Assembly: GCF_020216025.1 (NCBI RefSeq)
Contig: NZ_JAIWNC010000019.1
Coordinates: forward strand, 124,001-188,000
Reading direction: 5' to 3'
DNA: 64,000 bases
Source: Jidongwangia harbinensis
GTDB taxonomy: Bacteria; Actinomycetota; Actinomycetes; Mycobacteriales; Micromonosporaceae
A program made the translations under genes and the position numbers. Shown one piece after another: positions 33,030 through 43,622 of the stretch. Under the pieces are notes generated by a model. That model did no database searches. It saw only the letters and a list, made by a program, of their open reading frames with translations, and was not told where the DNA came from. How positions within the stretch are numbered: position 1 is the first letter of the stretch; every line of letters begins with the position of its first letter.

Positions 33030-35036
33030 TCACTCCGGGTCGAGCACGGCGAGCAGTTCGCCGGTGTCCACCTCGGCGCCCGGCTGCACCGGCAGCGACG
33101 CCACCACGCCGGCCGACGGCGCGTGCACCGGGTGCTCCAGCTTCATCGCCTCCAGCGTGAGCAGCAACTCGCCGGCCCGGACCCGCTGGCCCGGCACCAC
33201 CAGGACGCGCCGGACCGCGCCCGGCAGCGGGGCGATCAGCGAGCCCTCGGCGGCCTCCGGCGCGGGCAGCGGGAACCGGGACAGCTCGCGCAACGTGACC
33301 GAGCCCTCCGGGCTGTCCACGTAGGAGACCTCGCCCACCCGGTGCACCTTGAACGTCAGCCGGATGCCGTTGATGTCCAGCACCACCCGGGTGCCGTCGG
33401 CGTGCACCACCACGGTCGGCGGGTGGTCGTCGATGGTAGGCGCCTGCCCGAGCCCGGCCAGGTCCAGCTCCTCCGGGTCCACCGCGCGGACCCACCAGCC
33501 GGCGAGTTCGCCGTGCCGGTTCATCCGGTAGCCGACCTCGACCGGGCCGGCCGGGCCGTCGTACACCGCGGTCTGCGAACCGGACGGGACGTTGCGCCAC
33601 CCGGACGGCAGCGACGCCAGCACCGGTGCGGCGGCCCGGCGGGCGGCCGCACCGGCCAGCGCGGCGGCCAGGCAGGAGATGCGGACCGCGTCCACCGAGG
33701 ACAGCAGCGGCGCGAAGACCTCCGGATGCCGGTCCAGGAAGCCGGTGTCCACCTCGCCGGCCCGGAACGACGGGTGCCGCAGCACCCGGACCAGCAGGTC
33801 GCGATTGGACACCACGCCGTGCAACTGGGTACGGGCCAGCGCCGACGCCAGCATCCGCGCGGCCTCCTGACGGGTCGGCGCCCAGGCCACCAGCTTGGCC
33901 AGCATCGGATCGTGGTGCTGGCCGACCACCGAGCCGTCGGCCACCCCGGCGTCCAGGCGCAGGCCCGGCTGGGACAGCGGACGGAACGAGCCGGCCACGT
34001 CCGGGACGGCGAAACGGTGCAGCGTGCCGGTGGCCGGCAGCCAGGCGTACGCCGGGTCCTCGGCGCACAACCGCACCTCGATGGCGTGCCCGCGGATCGG
34101 CGGCGGGCCGGGCATCGGCAGGCTCCCGCCCTCGGCCACCAGCAACTGCAGGCGGACCAGGTCGTAGCCGGAGACACACTCGGTGACCGCGTGCTCGACC
34201 TGCAGGGTGGGCGTCAGCTCCAGGAACCAGAACGAGCCGTCCTGGTCGAGCAGGAACTCCACCGCGCCGACGCCGACGTACCCGAGGGCCCGGACCGCCA
34301 GGATGGCCGCCCGGCACAGCTCCTCGCGCAGCGCCGGATCCACCGCCGGTGACGGGGTCTCCTCGACGATCGCCTGGTAGCGGCGCTGCACCGAGCACTC
34401 CCGCTCGCCGAACGGCACCACCGCGCCGTGCGCGTCGGCCAGGATCGGGATCTCGATGTGCCGCACGTTGCCGACGTACGGCTCGCAGTAGACGTCGCCG
34501 CCCACCTCCTGCCGGGTGGCCGCGACCGCCTCGGCCAGCGCCACCGCGTCCCGCACCACCCGCATGCCGGTGCCGCCGGTGCCGGACGACGGCTTGATCA
34601 GCACCGGGAACTCGGTCACCGCCGCCGGGTCGGTCCAGGTCGGCAGCACCGGCACGCCGGCCTCGGCGACCACCGTCTTCGTCTCGCACTTGCGGTGCAG
34701 CGTGCCGAGCGTCTTCGGCGGCGGGCCGACCCAGATCATCCCGGCGTCCGCGACCGCGGTCGCGAAGTCGGGGTCCTCGGCCAGCGGGCCGTTGCCCGGA
34801 TGGACGGCGTTCGCGCCGGACCGCTGCGCCGCGGCGATCAGCAGGTCCCCGCGCAGGTAGGTGGCGGAGGGGGTGCCGCCGGACAGATGCACCGCGTAGT
34901 CGGCCTCGGTGACGTGCGGGGCGTCCGCGTCGCTATCGGCGTAGACGGCGACCGTCTCGATGCCGACCAGGCGGCAGGTCGCGAAGACCCGGCGGCCGAT
35001 CTCACCGCGATCGGCCACCAGAAGACGTCGGATCAC
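33030..35036 (-). CDS. Acyl-CoA carboxylase alpha chain (biotin carboxylase + BCCP)
   Basis: This roughly 668-aa protein has a biotin carboxylase domain at residues 1-440 (LLVADRGEIGRRVFATCR, ATP-grasp GGTGMRVV, ECSVQRRYQ, QVEHAVTE), a middle BT-like region, and a C-terminal biotinyl domain with LTLEAMKLEHPVHAP. It carboxylates biotin for the partner carboxyltransferase at 35082-36530, immediately upstream in the operon. GTG 35036 is preferred because GGAAAGG lies 7 nt before it. The pair resembles methylcrotonyl/geranyl-type or general acyl-CoA carboxylases. Substrate cannot be read from sequence. Confidence 0.9.
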   Translation of the reverse strand: MIRRLLVADRGEIGRRVFATCRLVGIETVAVYADSDADAPHVTEADYAVHLSGGTPSATYLRGDLLIAAAQRSGANAVHPGNGPLAEDPDFATAVADAGMIWVGPPPKTLGTLHRKCETKTVVAEAGVPVLPTWTDPAAVTEFPVLIKPSSGTGGTGMRVVRDAVALAEAVAATRQEVGGDVYCEPYVGNVRHIEIPILADAHGAVVPFGERECSVQRRYQAIVEETPSPAVDPALREELCRAAILAVRALGYVGVGAVEFLLDQDGSFWFLELTPTLQVEHAVTECVSGYDLVRLQLLVAEGGSLPMPGPPPIRGHAIEVRLCAEDPAYAWLPATGTLHRFAVPDVAGSFRPLSQPGLRLDAGVADGSVVGQHHDPMLAKLVAWAPTRQEAARMLASALARTQLHGVVSNRDLLVRVLRHPSFRAGEVDTGFLDRHPEVFAPLLSSVDAVRISCLAAALAGAAARRAAAPVLASLPSGWRNVPSGSQTAVYDGPAGPVEVGYRMNRHGELAGWWVRAVDPEELDLAGLGQAPTIDDHPPTVVVHADGTRVVLDINGIRLTFKVHRVGEVSYVDSPEGSVTLRELSRFPLPAPEAAEGSLIAPLPGAVRRVLVVPGQRVRAGELLLTLEAMKLEHPVHAPSAGVVASLPVQPGAEVDTGELLAVLDPE

Positions 35037-35081
35037 TGGTATACCTTTCCGGGCCACGAAACGTTCTCCGGGCGCGCTTTC

Positions 35082-36530
35082 TCAGGGGCGGAAGACACCG
35101 ACGTGCTCGGCGCCCTCGACCGCGGCACTGTGCACCGCGGAGAGGCAGAGGCCGAGCACGGTACGGGTGTCACGGGGGTCGATCACGCCGTCGTCGGGAA
35201 GCTTGCGGCGGGCGGGGGAAGCGTCCGCCGGTCGTTCCACCGGCCAGCTGAACAGGAACCGCGGTTCGTACGCGCGGCCGTAGACGCCGCCCAGCTCCTC
35301 GGCCGGCGTGCCACCGATCATCAGCGTCAGGTGCGGCACGGTCGACTTGGCGACCGCGTGCACCAGCGGCGCGCCGTGCCGGACGTCCGCCGCCTCCCGG
35401 TCCTCGGTGTCGGACGCGTCGGTGTACTGGACGAACAGCAGCGTGGTGTCGGTCGCGTTGGCCAGCTGGATGAAGTGCACGGCCTTCTGCGTCTCGGCCG
35501 GGGTGAACGCGCCGCCCAGATTGGCGAGCACGCCGACCGGATAGCCGTGCAGTTCGCCCCAGCCGGTCACCAACGAGGTGCCGTGGGTCGGCTTGAACTC
35601 GTCGAAGTCGCTGTCGTCGAGGATCCGGGCCAGCACCTCGCGCGGGTCGAACGGCGCACCGGACCGGCCGCCGGCCACGGTGAGCAGGTCCTCGGCGGCG
35701 TACCGGGGCTCCGGGGGCGGGACCGTGCGCGGCCGGGGACCGCGCTTGCGCCAGTTGAAGCGGCGGACGCACTGGCGGGCCAGGCGCAGGCCGTCGCGTT
35801 CGTCCTCGGCGAGCTGGTCCGCCGGGCCGGTCACGCCCGCGGAGACGGTCGGCGCGCTGCGTACCTCCGGACCGGGCCGGCCGTTCGCGCCCGCCCGGAC
35901 CGGCTGCGGGTGGATGGTGAGCACCTTCGCGTGGCCGCGCACCATGATCGTGTAGTCGGAGAGCGCCGGCAGGTACGCTGCGTCGCCGGTGGTCGCGCCG
36001 AACACCACGCAGACGGTCGGCACCCGTTCGGCGGTGAGCTGACTGAGGTCGCGGGCGATGGCCCCGCCGGGCGGCGGACCGGCCGGCGCCGCCGCGCCGG
36101 TCGACTCCACGAGATTCACCAGCGGCAGGCGGTTGACCGAGGCGATCCGGGCGGCCCGCCGGATCTTCTCCACGGTGTACGGGTTGACGGCGCCGCCGTC
36201 CACCGTCGGATCGTTCGCGATGATCATGCACTCGACGCCCTCGACCACGCCGATGCCGGTCACCACGCTGGCACCCACCGGGTACTCCGAGCCCCACGCC
36301 GCCACCGGCGACAACTCCAGGAACGGGCTGTCCTGGTCGAGGAGCATCTCCACCCGCTCGCGGGGCAGCAGTTTGCCGCGGGCGTGGTGCCGGGTCACCC
36401 ACTTCTCACCGCCGCCGGCCCGCGCCGCGTCCAGCGCCGTCTCCAGGTCGGCCAGGCGCGCCAGCATCGCGCTACGGCTCTCCAGGTAGGCGGCGCTACG
36501 CGGGTCGATCGCGGTGTCGAGCACGGTCAC
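35082..36530 (-). CDS. Acyl-CoA carboxylase beta chain (carboxyltransferase)
   Basis: This carboxyltransferase subunit (about 482 aa from GTG 36530) shows the N-terminal GKLLPRERVEMLLDQDSPFLEL block, GMIIANDPTVDGG-type CoA pocket and C-terminal NLGGAFTPAETQKAVHF with GGTPAEELGGVYGRAY. It transfers CO2 from carboxybiotin to an acyl-CoA and partners the alpha chain 45 bp downstream. The frame is open to 36641, but the extension is low-complexity and overlaps the intergenic region. The YGRAYEPRFLFSWPV ending is typical of MCC-like beta chains. Confidence 0.88.
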   Translation of the reverse strand: MTVLDTAIDPRSAAYLESRSAMLARLADLETALDAARAGGGEKWVTRHHARGKLLPRERVEMLLDQDSPFLELSPVAAWGSEYPVGASVVTGIGVVEGVECMIIANDPTVDGGAVNPYTVEKIRRAARIASVNRLPLVNLVESTGAAAPAGPPPGGAIARDLSQLTAERVPTVCVVFGATTGDAAYLPALSDYTIMVRGHAKVLTIHPQPVRAGANGRPGPEVRSAPTVSAGVTGPADQLAEDERDGLRLARQCVRRFNWRKRGPRPRTVPPPEPRYAAEDLLTVAGGRSGAPFDPREVLARILDDSDFDEFKPTHGTSLVTGWGELHGYPVGVLANLGGAFTPAETQKAVHFIQLANATDTTLLFVQYTDASDTEDREAADVRHGAPLVHAVAKSTVPHLTLMIGGTPAEELGGVYGRAYEPRFLFSWPVERPADASPARRKLPDDGVIDPRDTRTVLGLCLSAVHSAAVEGAEHVGVFRP

Positions 36531-36704
36531 GCTGTCGCCCCGGCCCCGCCGGCTCCCACCTTGCTCACGATCCCCGCCCCCTCGATGAAATGTCGTGCCT
36601 CTCGACCACCTCCGTAACGAGCGGCCGGGCGGGTGCGACACGGATCTTGATGAGGCGGCTTCGTCCCCTGATCAGGTGGCCGGGAGCGGGCCCCGAACAT
36701 GCTT

Positions 36705-36734
36705 CGAGGGGCCGTCCAGGCGGACGGCCCCTCG
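36705..36734 (-). terminator. Strong hairpin terminator downstream of crp
   Basis: GAGGGGCCGTCC (36706-36717) pairs perfectly with GGACGGCCCCTC (36722-36733) around a 4-nt loop, and one further C-G pair closes the outside. It lies 16 bp after the crp stop (36750) and before the acyl-CoA carboxylase operon. Confidence 0.85.
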
Positions 36735-36749
36735 GAACGTTCAGGCAGG

Positions 36750-37427
36750 TCAGACGCGAGCGCGGCGCGCCAGGCGCTCGGGATCCAGGATGATCACACT
36801 CTTGCCGTCCAACCGCAGCCAGGCACGGGACGCGAAGTCGGCGAGTGCCTTGTTGACGGTCTCCCGGGAGGCGCCGACGAGCTGGGCCAGCTCCTCCTGG
36901 GTCAGGTCGTGGGTGACCCGCAGGACGCCGCCGTCCCGGGTGCCGAACCGGCCGGCCATCTGCAGCAGGTTCTTCGCCACCCGGCCGGGCACGTCCGTGA
37001 AGATCAGGTCGGCCAGGGCGTCGTTCGTCCGGCGCAGCCTGCGGGCCAGCACCCGCAGCAACTGTTCGGCTATCTCCGGCCGGTTGTTCAGCCAGGGCCG
37101 CAGCGACGACTTCTTGAGGCGGGCCAGCCTGCTGTCGGTCACCGCGGTCGCCGTCGCGGTGCGCGGCCCCGGGTCGAACAGCGACAGTTCGCCGAGCATG
37201 TCGGACGGTCCCATGATGGAGACCAGGTTCTGCCGGCCGTCCGCCGCACGCCGCCCCAGCTTGATCTTGCCGGAGAGAACGATGTACAGGCTGTCGCCGG
37301 CCTCGCCCTCGTTGAAGACCACGTCGCCCTTGCGGACCTCGATCGTGTCCATCTCCTTGGCGAGCGCCTCCGCAGCCTCCGGGTCCACGCCCTGGAAGAT
37401 CCCGCTGCGAGCCAGTACCTCATCCAT
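36750..37427 (-). CDS. crp: CRP/FNR-family cAMP-responsive regulator (Rv3676/GlxR-like)
   Basis: This 225-aa protein has a cyclic-nucleotide domain at 10-120 (FQGVDPEAAEAL, EGDSLYIV-like EAGDSLYIVLSGKIKL, and the phosphate-binding PSDMLGELSLFDPGPRTATA) and a C-terminal winged helix with THDLTQEELAQLVGASRETV. The GELSLF...RTATA pocket retains the residues that hold cAMP. ATG 37427 follows GGAGG; an ATG eight codons earlier lacks one. In mycobacteria and Streptomyces the orthologues control carbon metabolism, respiration and development. It is followed by a strong terminator. Confidence 0.92.
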   Translation of the reverse strand: MDEVLARSGIFQGVDPEAAEALAKEMDTIEVRKGDVVFNEGEAGDSLYIVLSGKIKLGRRAADGRQNLVSIMGPSDMLGELSLFDPGPRTATATAVTDSRLARLKKSSLRPWLNNRPEIAEQLLRVLARRLRRTNDALADLIFTDVPGRVAKNLLQMAGRFGTRDGGVLRVTHDLTQEELAQLVGASRETVNKALADFASRAWLRLDGKSVIILDPERLARRARV

Positions 37428-37632
37428 CGCCGCACCTCCGAATGCGCGCAACGCCTGCGCTCGATCAGTCTAGGCGCACGCAGGCCGGAAACGGGCGGGC
37501 ACCCCTTGATCCAGGTACCGCAGGGTAACCGATGCGGTTCCGACGGCCGGTGTTTTCCGCCGCTCCCGGTGAGCAATCGGTGCCCGAACGTCGGTCGTCC
37601 CGGCCGCCCCTCCGACGGTATCGTCACGGTCG

Positions 37633-38808
37633 ATGGACGCCCAGCCCTCCCCACCGCGGCGCGGCCTCTTCGGCCGGCCGCTGCTCACCGTGACCATCGC
37701 CCTCGCCGCCCTGCTCGGCATGGGTCTGGGCGGTGTGGCCCTGGCCAACCTCGGGGACCCGGCACCGGCGCGCTGGGAGCCGGCACCGCCCGCCGCTCCG
37801 GCACCGTCCGCGCCGTCTGCGGACAAAACGGGCACTCCCGCCGCGATCACCCTGTCCGCCACCGGCGACATCATCATGGGCAGCGCCCCCGACCGGCTGC
37901 CCGCGGCCGGCGGCGACGGCTTCTTCGACTCGGTCCGCGAGGGCCTCAGGTCCGACCTGGTGATGGGCAACCTGGAACAGCCGCTCACCGGGGACACCGG
38001 CGCCTCCAAGTGCGGGTCGCCGCCGCGCCCCAACTGCTACGCGTTCCGCGCCCCGCCGGCGTACGCCGAGCACCTGTCGGACGCCGGCTTCCACCTGCTC
38101 AACACCGCGAACAACCACTCCAACGACTTCGGCGCGCGGGGCTACCGCAACACCGTGCGGGCACTGGAGGACGCCGGGCTCGAGCACACCGGCGCGCTGG
38201 ACCAGATCACCGTCGTCGAGGTCAAGGGCGTGCGGGTCGCCGCGGTGGGCTTCTCCTCGTACGCCGGGGCGAACCGGCTCAACGACCTGGCCCAGGCGCG
38301 CGAGGTGGTACGCCGGGCGGCCGGGCAGGCCGACGTCGTGGTGGTGCAGGTGCACATGGGAGCCGAGGGCTCGGACCGTACCCGGGTCCGGCCCGGCACC
38401 GAGACGTTCTTCGGGGAGAACCGCGGCGACCCGATGGCGTTCAGCCGTGCCGTGATCGACGCCGGCGCCGACGTGGTGGTCGGGCACGGCCCGCACGTGC
38501 TGCGCGGGATGGAGTTCTACCGCGGCCGGCTGATCGCGTACAGCCTGGGCAACTTCGCCGGCGGCGGCCGGACGCTGTCCCGTGACGGCGTGCTCAAGTA
38601 CAGCGGCATCCTGCACGTCTCGCTCACCCCGGACGGCGAGTGGGCCGGCGGGAAGTTCCTCTCCACCTACCTGGACTCGGCCGGGGTGCCGACCCGGGAC
38701 CGGTCCGGGGAGCGCGGCCGGAAGCTGGTGGCCCAGTTGTCCGGGAGGGATTTCGGGGAGACCGCGGCAGAGATCGGTGCGGACGGATCGATCTCCCCTC
38801 CGGCGTGA
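37633..38808 (+). CDS. CapA-family metallophosphatase-like membrane protein
   Basis: This 391-aa protein has an N-terminal membrane anchor (LLTVTIALAALLGMGLGGVAL), a Pro/Ala linker, then the CapA/PGA_cap domain: LSATGDIIMG, GNLEQPLT, NTANNHSNDFG, VVQVHMGAEG and VVGHGPHVLRG, with metal-binding Asp, Asn and His. The domain should face outside the cell. CapA proteins take part in poly-gamma-glutamate capsule systems, but no capBC genes are here, so the substrate is unknown. It is divergent from crp across a 205-bp promoter region. Confidence 0.85.
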   Translation: MDAQPSPPRRGLFGRPLLTVTIALAALLGMGLGGVALANLGDPAPARWEPAPPAAPAPSAPSADKTGTPAAITLSATGDIIMGSAPDRLPAAGGDGFFDSVREGLRSDLVMGNLEQPLTGDTGASKCGSPPRPNCYAFRAPPAYAEHLSDAGFHLLNTANNHSNDFGARGYRNTVRALEDAGLEHTGALDQITVVEVKGVRVAAVGFSSYAGANRLNDLAQAREVVRRAAGQADVVVVQVHMGAEGSDRTRVRPGTETFFGENRGDPMAFSRAVIDAGADVVVGHGPHVLRGMEFYRGRLIAYSLGNFAGGGRTLSRDGVLKYSGILHVSLTPDGEWAGGKFLSTYLDSAGVPTRDRSGERGRKLVAQLSGRDFGETAAEIGADGSISPPA

Positions 38809-38842
38809 CATTGCTGTCGGGGGTTCGACGTACTCTTTATCG

Positions 38843-39669
38843 GTGACTCGTCCCGCTGCTGCGCCCGCGACGGCTGTGCTCACCCGATCGGCGAAGCGAT
38901 TCGCGGCCGAGACCCCGGTCGGACGCAAGCGCCGGGCCCGCAAGATGGCCAGGGAACTGGCCGACACCCATCCCGACGCGCACTGCGAGCTCGACTTCAC
39001 GTCGCCGCTGGAGTTGGCGGTCGCCACCGTGCTGTCCGCGCAGACCACCGACGTGCGGGTCAACGAGGTCACCCCGACCGTCTTCAAGCGCTACCGCACC
39101 GCCGCCGACTACGCCGCCGCCGACCGCGCCGAGCTGGAGGAGGTGCTGCGGCCCACCGGCTTCTTCCGGGCCAAGACCGACTCGCTGATCAAACTGGGCC
39201 AGGCACTGGTCGAGCGGTACGACGGCGAGGTCCCGGGCCGGCTGGACGACCTGGTGACGCTGCCCGGCATCGGGCGTAAGACGGCGAACGTGGTCCTCGG
39301 CAACGCGTTCGACGTCCCCGGTCTCACCGTCGACACCCACTTCCGGCGCCTGGTCAACCGCTTCGGCTGGGTCCGCGAGGAAGACCCCGTGAAGATCGAG
39401 TTCCAGGTGGCCGACCTGATCGAGAAGCGCGACTGGACCATGCTGTCGCACCGGGTGATCTTCCACGGCCGGCGGGTCTGCCACGCCCGCAAGCCGGCCT
39501 GCGGTGCGTGCACGCTGGCGCCGATGTGCCCCTCCTACGGCACCGGCCCGACCGAGGCCGCCCCCGCGGCGAAACTGCTCAAGGGGCCCCGGGCGCGTGA
39601 ACTGGCCGCCCACGCGGGCGTCGACCCGGCCCTGGTGCCGGCGGCCGCGGTGCGCACACCGGAGGCTCC

Positions 39670-39673
<4 letters not shown>
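38843..39673 (+). CDS. nth: Endonuclease III
   Basis: This base-excision-repair glycosylase/AP lyase shows the helix-hairpin-helix LPGIGRKTANVVL with catalytic Lys, VDTHFRRLVNRFG with catalytic Asp, and the 4Fe-4S loop C-x6-C-x2-C-x5-C (CHARKPACGACTLAPMC). GTG 38843 gives 276 aa, with a basic N-terminal extension (RSAKRFAAETPVGRKRRARK) common in actinobacteria. The upstream open frame overlaps capA and is rejected. The stop overlaps the next start (GTGA), so the nth-tlpA-nudix series is coupled. Confidence 0.93.
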
Positions 39674-40307
<634 letters not shown>

Positions 40308-40311
<4 letters not shown>

Positions 40312-41006
40312 CACCGCCGCGCCCGGACGGCCTGCCGTCGTGGTTCGACCCGCTCCTCGGCCGGGTCGCGTCGGTACGCACCGAGGACTTCACGCCGCTG
40401 CGCCCGCCGGCCACCGGGGGACGGGCGAGCGCCGTGCTCGTGCTGCTCGGCGAGGACCGTCCCGGCGAGCCCGACCTGCTGGTGCTGCAGCGGGCCGCCA
40501 CCATGCGCAACCACGCCGGCCAGCCCGCGTTCCCGGGCGGGGCGGCCGACCCGGGCGATCCCGACCCGGCCGCCACCGCGTTGCGCGAGGCCAGCGAGGA
40601 GGTCGGTCTCGAGAAGTCCAGCGCGACCGTCCTGACCCGGCTGCCGGAGCTGTGGATCCCGGTCAGCTCGTTCGTGGTGACGCCGGTGCTGGCCTGGTGG
40701 CACGCGCCGCATCCGGTACACCCGTGCCAGCCCGCCGAGGTGGCCCGGGTGGAACGGTTGCCGGTGGCCGAGCTGGTCGACCCGGACAACCGCCTGCGGG
40801 TACGCCACCCGAGCGGCTGGGTCGGCCCCGCGTTCCGGGTCCGGGACATGCTGGTCTGGGGCTTCACGGCCGGCGTGATCTCGGTGCTGCTGGACCTGGC
40901 GGGGTGGAGTCGGCCGTGGGCTCCGGGCCGGCTGGAGGAACTACCGGAGGCGGCGGCACCGGTGCCGGCCGCCCGCGGCGGTGGGCCGGACGAGGTGGTG
41001 CCGTGA
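40308..41006 (+). CDS. Nudix CoA pyrophosphatase-like hydrolase (Rv3672c-like)
   Basis: The protein starts at GTG 40308 overlapping the TlpA stop. It has the UPF0035-type block TMRNHAGQPAFPGGAADPGD followed by the Nudix end ALREASEEVGL, the combination typical of CoA/acyl-CoA pyrophosphatases. The box is intact. The C-terminal half contains SFVVTPVLAWW and MLVWGFTAGVISVLLDL. Gene order next to a membrane serine protease repeats the mycobacterial Rv3672c-Rv3671c pair. Substrate is inferred from the motif. Confidence 0.85.
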
Positions 41007-41037
41007 ACTGCTGGCCGGTCCCTTCTACGCTGAGTTG

Positions 41038-42219
41038 GTGCCCGTGGTCGATGGGATAATGATCCTGCTCATGCTGGTCTTCGCGATCAGCGGCTACCGG
41101 CAGGGTTTCGTCATCGGTGCGCTGTCCTTCGGCGGCTTCTTCAGCGGTGCGCTCATCGGCCTGCAGGTCGGCCCGCTGATCGCCAACCAGTTCGCGGACG
41201 GCGCGATCCGGGTGGTCGTCTCGCTGGTGTCGATCTTCGCGCTGGCGGTGCTCGGGCAGACGCTGGCCGGCTGGTTCGGCACCCGGCTGCGGCACGCCAT
41301 CGTGAGCAAGCCGCTGCAGCGCCTCGACGACGCCGGTGGAGCCGTGGTGTCGCTGGTCGCGGTGCTGCTGGTGGCGTGGCTGGTGGCCGTACCGCTGGGG
41401 TCGTCCTCGATGCCCTGGCTCAACCGCGAGGTACGCAACAGCGCCCTGCTCGGCGGCATCAACCAGCTGATGCCGCAGCAGGCGCAGGCGCTCTCCGCGG
41501 CGCTGCGCACCACGCTCGACACCAACGGCTTCCCGGACGTGTTCGGCGGCCTGGCGCCCACCCGGGCCCGCGAGGTCGCGAAGCCCGACCCGAAGCTGGC
41601 GCGCTCGCCGGTGGTGCGCAACTCGAAACGTTCGGTGCTCAAGGTGCTCGGCACCGCGCCGAGCTGCTCGCGGCGCATCGAAGGCTCGGGCTTCGTGTAC
41701 TCCGACGAGCGGGTGATGACCAACGCGCACGTGGTCGCGGGCACGCGGGACGTCCAGATCGAGACGGACGAGGGCCGCCTCGACGGCACCGTGGTCGTCT
41801 ACGACCCGCGGCGGGATCTGGCGGTCATCTACGTGCCCGGGCTGCGGGCGCCGGTGATGCGGTTCGTGGAGAGGCCCGCGGCCAGCGGCGCGAACGCGGT
41901 GGTGCTGGGCTTCCCGCTGGACGGGCCGTACAACGCGCAGGAGGCCCGGGTGCGTGAGGTCAGCCGGATCAGCGGGCCGGACATCTACAACTCCGGCCAG
42001 GCGGTGAAGCGGGAGATTTACACGATCCGTGCGCTGGTGCGGAGCGGCAACTCGGGCGGGCCGCTGGTGGCGCCGAACGGGCGGGTGCTGGGGGTGATCT
42101 TCGCGGCCGCGGCGGACGATCGGAACGTCGGGTTCGCGGTGACCGCGAACGAGGCTTCCACGGCGGCGCAGCAGGGCATCCAGCGCACCCGGGGAGTGCG
42201 CACCGGCGACTGCGCCTGA
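41038..42219 (+). CDS. marP: Membrane-anchored periplasmic serine protease MarP
   Basis: Four N-terminal membrane helices form a CvpA-like region (residues 5-125). A linker of about 90 residues leads to a chymotrypsin-like protease domain with His in TNAHVVAG, Asp in DPRRDLAV and Ser in VRSGNSGGPLV. Two Cys (SCS in the domain start and the C-terminal GDCA) could form a disulfide. MarP in M. tuberculosis (Rv3671c) protects against acid and activates a peptidoglycan hydrolase. GTG 41038 is the likely start, with a GTG two codons later also possible. Confidence 0.9.
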   Translation: MPVVDGIMILLMLVFAISGYRQGFVIGALSFGGFFSGALIGLQVGPLIANQFADGAIRVVVSLVSIFALAVLGQTLAGWFGTRLRHAIVSKPLQRLDDAGGAVVSLVAVLLVAWLVAVPLGSSSMPWLNREVRNSALLGGINQLMPQQAQALSAALRTTLDTNGFPDVFGGLAPTRAREVAKPDPKLARSPVVRNSKRSVLKVLGTAPSCSRRIEGSGFVYSDERVMTNAHVVAGTRDVQIETDEGRLDGTVVVYDPRRDLAVIYVPGLRAPVMRFVERPAASGANAVVLGFPLDGPYNAQEARVREVSRISGPDIYNSGQAVKREIYTIRALVRSGNSGGPLVAPNGRVLGVIFAAAADDRNVGFAVTANEASTAAQQGIQRTRGVRTGDCA

Positions 42220-42283
42220 CGCCTGTCCACACCCAGGGCGAACACGCCCGCCGATGCGGTTTCGCTCCACTGGAGCGCTCCAC

Positions 42284-42323
42284 TGGCACACCAGCGTCGT
42301 TATGCGCCCACCGTGGTGTGCCA
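42284..42323. terminator. Inverted repeat between marP and mycP
   Basis: TGGCACACCA (42284-42293) and TGGTGTGCCA (42314-42323) form a perfect 10-bp inverted repeat with a 20-nt loop in the 161-bp gap between convergent genes. A terminator role is likely from position; the long loop makes it weaker than the others here. Confidence 0.5.
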
Positions 42324-42380
42324 CCGAAGCGCGCGGATGCCCCCGGACGGCGGCTTTCGCGCGCTCCGATCCTGGCGGCG

Positions 42381-43622
42381 TCAGGTGATGTGCGCGAAGC
42401 GGCGCACCGTGATCAGCCCGACCAGCCCGGACACCAGCAACAGCCCGGCCGCCACCCACCACCGCCCGGACGTCGAGGACGACTCGTCCTGCCCGGCGCT
42501 GACCGCCCAGCCCGCATTCGCTCCCGGCACCTGGGCCCCGACCGTGCCGCCCTTGACATTGGCCGGCGCGCCCTGGGCCTCGCCGGACACCGGTGCGCTG
42601 CCGAACCGGGCGATGCCCGGCGGTGGCGCCGTGTCCAGCGGGTTCGTCACCACGCCCGGGACCTCGGCGTTCAGTGCGCCGGTGGGGTCGACCAGGCCGT
42701 AGCCGTACTGGGTGTCGCGGCCGTCCGGGCCGCGGTCCTTGGCGGTCTTGATGATGCGGTTGACCACCTCGCCCGCGGGCATGGTGGGCCAGCGCGCCCG
42801 GATCAGCGCGGCCACGCCGGAGACCATGGGTGCCGCGAAGCTGGTGCCCTGGACCCGCCAGTAGCCCGACGGCCGCGCACCGACCAGCTGGGTTGCCGGG
42901 GCGGTCACCACGGTCTCCTTGCCGGTGATCGAGCCGGACCAGAGCGCGTCGCCGGCGCGTTCCATGCCGGCCACGGCGATCACGCCCGGCTCGCGGGCCG
43001 GATACCAGACACCGCCGGAATTCGAGGCGTTGGCGTTGCCGGTGCAGGCGACCACGACGACGTCCTTGGCGAACGCGTAGTCCAGGGCCGCGGCCAGGGC
43101 CGGGCTGCTGCCGCTGCCGCCGAGGGACAGGTTGACCACGCGGGCGCCGTGGTCGACGGCCCAGCGCACACCCTTGGCGACGATCATCGCGTCGTCGTAC
43201 CGGTTCTCCTGGTCCAGCACCCGTACCGGGAGGATCTTCGCCTTGGGGGCGATACCCACCACGCCGGATTCGTCGTCCTTGCCGGCGATCAGCGCGGCCA
43301 CCGTGGTGCCGTGGCCGACGAGGTCGGTTTCCGCGTCGCCGCGTGCCTCCACCAGGTCGAGGCCGGGCAGCACCTGGCCCTGCAGATCGGCGTGCTTGGC
43401 GTCGACGCCGGAGTCGATCACCGCGACCGTGACGCCGGCGCCGGTGGTGTGGGTCCAGGCGCCGGCCACGTTCAGCGTCTTGAGGTGCCACTGCTCGGCG
43501 CGTACGACGTCGGCGGTCAGCGGGCGGGGTGCCGCGTAGGCGGGGGCGGCGCAGGTGCCGGCGGCGACGAGGCCGGCGAGTGCGACGGCGCAGAGCCGCA
43601 GGGTGAGCCGGGGGGCGTTCAC
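42381..43622 (-). CDS. mycP: Mycosin-type subtilisin protease of type VII secretion
   Basis: This membrane-anchored S8 protease has a signal peptide from GTG 43622 (LRLCAVALAGLVAAGTCAAPA), a catalytic domain with Asp in VAVIDSGVDAKHADL, His in DLVGHGT, Asn in GNANASN and Ser in VQGTSFAAPMVSG, a Pro/Gly-rich linker, and a C-terminal membrane helix (WWVAAGLLLVSGLVGLITV) with a short cytoplasmic end. This is the layout of MycP, which stabilises the ESX membrane complex. The frame extends 64 codons upstream without a signal, so the GTG is preferred. It is downstream of eccC on the same strand, separated by 252 bp with no gene. Confidence 0.9.
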   Translation of the reverse strand: MNAPRLTLRLCAVALAGLVAAGTCAAPAYAAPRPLTADVVRAEQWHLKTLNVAGAWTHTTGAGVTVAVIDSGVDAKHADLQGQVLPGLDLVEARGDAETDLVGHGTTVAALIAGKDDESGVVGIAPKAKILPVRVLDQENRYDDAMIVAKGVRWAVDHGARVVNLSLGGSGSSPALAAALDYAFAKDVVVVACTGNANASNSGGVWYPAREPGVIAVAGMERAGDALWSGSITGKETVVTAPATQLVGARPSGYWRVQGTSFAAPMVSGVAALIRARWPTMPAGEVVNRIIKTAKDRGPDGRDTQYGYGLVDPTGALNAEVPGVVTNPLDTAPPPGIARFGSAPVSGEAQGAPANVKGGTVGAQVPGANAGWAVSAGQDESSSTSGRWWVAAGLLLVSGLVGLITVRRFAHIT